Shown here piece by piece: positions 62,043 through 64,000 of a DNA stretch of 64,000 nucleotides. A program made the position numbers and the translations under genes. Numbering within the stretch: the stretch's first letter is position 1; each line of letters starts with the position of its first letter. Source of the stretch: Roseiarcus sp963842835 (GTDB lineage Bacteria; Pseudomonadota; Alphaproteobacteria; Rhizobiales; Beijerinckiaceae); NCBI GenBank assembly GCA_963842835.1, contig CAWJIB010000003.1, forward strand, positions 186,001-250,000, written 5' to 3'. Below the pieces are notes generated by a model, which saw only the letters and a program-made list of their open reading frames with translations, was not told where the DNA came from and did no database searches.

Positions 62043-62185
62043 CGCCGACGCGAATTCAGCCAGCGCCCGCGCGGCGTTCGCGCTGCTCATCGGTCAAGGA
62101 TGTGGCGATAGTGAGACGCGCGGCGCTAGGGGCGGAAATCGTGCGCAGACGCCGCGCGCGGCGCCGACGGCCGGGGCCTAGCGGC

Positions 62186-63217
62186 TCAAGCGGGCTGGCC
62201 GACGCGCGCGCCGCTCGCGGCGCGGCTCGCTTCGATATGCTGGAGGAACTGCCGCGCGCTTTCCCGCCAGGTGAAGCGCAGCGAATGTTCGCGCGCTCGC
62301 TCGCGGGGAATTTCCAGCGCGGCCAGGCATGCAGCGCCGAGATCATGGTTGAGCACGCCGGCGCCGCTTTCGCCGATCACGTCGAGTGGCCCGGAGACGG
62401 GGAACGCGGCGACCGGCAGGCCGCTCGCCAGCGCCTCGATGAGGACGATGCCGAAGGTGTCGGTTTTCGACGGGAAGGCGAAAACGTCGGCGCTGGCGTA
62501 AATGCGCGCGAGCGCTTCGCCGTATAGCGCGCCGAGAAAATGCGCGTGGGGATAGCGGCGCTCGAGCGTCGCGCGCGCCGGACCGTCGCCGACGATGACG
62601 ACCGAGCCGGGCAGCTTCAATTCGAGCAGCGCTTCGAGGTTTTTTTCGACGGCGACGCGACCGACGCAAAGAAAGATCGGACGCGGCAAATCGACCGCGT
62701 CGGCCGGCCGCGGTCGATAGAGCGCGTGATCGACGCCGCGGGTCCATACCTTGACGCGATCAAATCCGCGCTGCGTCAGTTCGTTCTTGATCGACGTCGT
62801 CGGCGCAAGGGTCGCGGCCGCCGGCGCATGGAACCGGCGCAGCGCGGCGTAGGTGAAAACTTCGGGAAGGCGCGTGCGCGCGGCGATGTATTCGGGAAAG
62901 CGCGTGTGATAGCTCGTGGTGAACAGCTTGCCGCGCTTGCGGCAATAGCGCCGCGCCGCCCAGCCGATCGGGCCTTCGGTGGCGATGTGGATGTGATCCG
63001 CGCCGGCTGCGTCGATGCGCCGCGCCACTTCCCAAGGCGAGGCTAGCGCGAGACGAATGTCGGGATAGGTCGGCATTGGCAGGGAGGGAAACCCCTGCGG
63101 CGTCAGGAAGATGAATTCCGCTTTCAATTCACGCGCCGCCGCCGACATCCGCTCGAGAGTATGGACGACGCCGTTGACTTGGGGCCGCCATGCGTCGGTC
63201 GCGACCAATATTCTCAT
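62186..63217 (-). CDS. Glycosyltransferase, GT4-type, of the sugar-lipid group
   Basis: A 343-residue GT-B fold glycosyltransferase: MRILVATDAWRPQVNGVVHTLERM is the N-terminal domain, and TDTFGIVLIEALASGLPVAAFPVSGPLDVIGESGAG is the EX7E-type donor site (GIVLIEALASGLPV). Close relatives make glycosyl-diacylglycerols in rhizobia under phosphate limitation or extend lipid head groups. The start codon overlaps the stop of the upstream phosphoesterase gene (TGATG), so the two are translationally coupled; this pairing is common in Rhizobiales. Confidence 0.88.
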   Translation of the reverse strand: MRILVATDAWRPQVNGVVHTLERMSAAARELKAEFIFLTPQGFPSLPMPTYPDIRLALASPWEVARRIDAAGADHIHIATEGPIGWAARRYCRKRGKLFTTSYHTRFPEYIAARTRLPEVFTYAALRRFHAPAAATLAPTTSIKNELTQRGFDRVKVWTRGVDHALYRPRPADAVDLPRPIFLCVGRVAVEKNLEALLELKLPGSVVIVGDGPARATLERRYPHAHFLGALYGEALARIYASADVFAFPSKTDTFGIVLIEALASGLPVAAFPVSGPLDVIGESGAGVLNHDLGAACLAALEIPRERAREHSLRFTWRESARQFLQHIEASRAASGARVGQPA

Positions 63218-64000
63218 CAAGCCGCTTCCGCCTCCGCCTCGGCCGGTTGGCTGGCGCGCGCCGCCGCCGCCTGTTCGCGCTGGCGTTGGGCGAACGGCTT
63301 CGACCAGATCATGACTTCGAACCTGCCGTCGTCGTGTTCGACGACAAGCGAGCAGGATTCGACGAAATCGCCGGTGTTCACGTAGATCACGCCGTTGATG
63401 TCGCGGATCGTCGGATGGTGGATATGGCCGCACACTACGCCGTCGGCGCCGCGCCGCTTGGCTTCCCCGGCGAGTTCGCGTTCGAACGAGCCGATGAAAT
63501 TGACCGCTTTCTTCACCTTGAGCTTGGCCCAGGCCGAGAACGACCAGTAGCCGAAGCCGAAAAGCCGCCGCATCGCGTTGAAACGCGTGTTGATGAACAG
63601 CGCCGCGTCATAGGCCCAGTCGCCGAAATGCGCGAGCCATTTGGAATGACGCACGACGACGTCGAATTCGTCGCCGTGCATGACGAGATAGGTCTTTCCG
63701 TCGGCCGCGAGATGCATCGTGTTGCGCACGATCTCGATGCCGCCGAAGGTCAGGCCGATGAACTGCCGCGCGAATTCGTCGTGATTGCCGGGCACGAAGA
63801 TCATACGCGCGCCATGGCGCACCTTGCGCAGCAGTTTCTGGATGACGTCGTTATGCGCCTGCGGCCAATACCAGCCCGAGCGCAGCCGCCACCCATCGAT
63901 GATGTCGCCGACCAGAAAGATCGTATCCGCGTCGTTGTGGCGCAGGAAATCCAACACCAGCTCCGCTTGGCAACCGCGCGAGCCCAAATGCAGATCGGAG
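63217..64000 (-). CDS. LpxH/LpxI-type UDP-2,3-diacylglucosamine-diphosphatase-like metallophosphoesterase, 5' truncated
   Basis: The gene runs off the right edge; the last visible residues read SDLHLGSRGCQAEL. Metallophosphoesterase motifs: (D)LHLG, GDIIDGW, GNHDEF, HGDEFD and CGHIHHP. The insert WSFSAWAKLKVKKAVNFIGSFERELAGEAKRRGADGVVCGHIHHPTI is characteristic of the UDP-diacylglucosamine hydrolase group that pairs with glycosyltransferases in alphaproteobacteria. The C-terminal tail is A/E/Q-rich. Lipid A or glycolipid precursor processing is inferred. Confidence 0.87.
   Translation of the reverse strand, partial: SDLHLGSRGCQAELVLDFLRHNDADTIFLVGDIIDGWRLRSGWYWPQAHNDVIQKLLRKVRHGARMIFVPGNHDEFARQFIGLTFGGIEIVRNTMHLAADGKTYLVMHGDEFDVVVRHSKWLAHFGDWAYDAALFINTRFNAMRRLFGFGYWSFSAWAKLKVKKAVNFIGSFERELAGEAKRRGADGVVCGHIHHPTIRDINGVIYVNTGDFVESCSLVVEHDDGRFEVMIWSKPFAQRQREQAAAARASQPAEAEAEAA

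Overview
The window looks like chromosome of a high-GC alphaproteobacterium of the Hyphomicrobiales (Rhizobiales). Supporting signs are a CpdR-type receiver protein, a groESL operon with a perfect CIRCE element, a ROSE-like RNA thermometer in front of an hsp20 gene, an mmgR/suhB-type small RNA between an N-formylglutamate amidohydrolase-family gene and an inositol-monophosphatase-family gene, and a class I PHA synthase. The genus cannot be fixed from this sequence. No rRNA, tRNA, CRISPR array, transposase or prophage was seen. Both end genes are cut by the window: a DUF1186/SEC-C protein on the left and an LpxH-like phosphoesterase on the right.

Layout, left to right. 1-9.9 kb: acyl-CoA racemase, PsiE-like membrane protein, a DsbA-fold isomerase with a secreted partner, a small lysine-rich secreted protein, aroC, sseA, an outer-membrane barrel, and a universal stress protein directly before the PHA synthase. 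9.9-18.7 kb: an orphan branched-chain-type binding protein, a second universal stress protein behind an FNR/FixK-like box, and gltB-gltD with a repeat element between them. 19-27.7 kb: threonine aldolase, hsp20 with its thermometer and a divergent META-domain gene, an ABC exporter, and a vanillate O-demethylase cluster (vanA-vanR-vanB) with a strong promoter and GTATAC palindromes. 27.7-38.3 kb: groESL with heat-shock signals, S10 carboxypeptidase, TMEM43-like protein, cpdR, amidohydrolase, small RNA, hisN-like phosphatase, a symporter-like protein and lipB. 38.3-40.5 kb: a lower-GC two-gene cassette (AlbA_2/HATPase protein plus ParA-like ATPase) lying between isovaleryl-CoA dehydrogenase and lipB and overlapping the lipB start codon. 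40.6-50.1 kb: isovaleryl-CoA dehydrogenase, alpha/beta hydrolase, a C-domain-less pyruvate-kinase-like protein, a Sel1 protein, and a complete branched-chain ABC operon (livG-F-H-M and binding protein). 50-64 kb: RNA helicase with a DEVD box, argG, a PAP2 phosphatase gene broken at a G6 run, an SDR, an aldolase-like/PfkB/histidine-phosphatase trio with transaldolase and malic enzyme alongside, a lipoprotein hydrolase with 18-bp tandem repeats at its 5' side, and a glycosyltransferase coupled to the phosphoesterase.

How parts fit: PHA synthase, stress proteins, the FNR/FixK-like box, the mmgR-like RNA (its relative limits PHB granules in Sinorhizobium), branched-chain uptake, isovaleryl-CoA dehydrogenase and malic enzyme together suggest management of acyl-CoA carbon and storage polymer under changing oxygen and nitrogen. 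The best candidate for an undescribed system is the AlbA_2 + ParA cassette at 38.3-40.5 kb.
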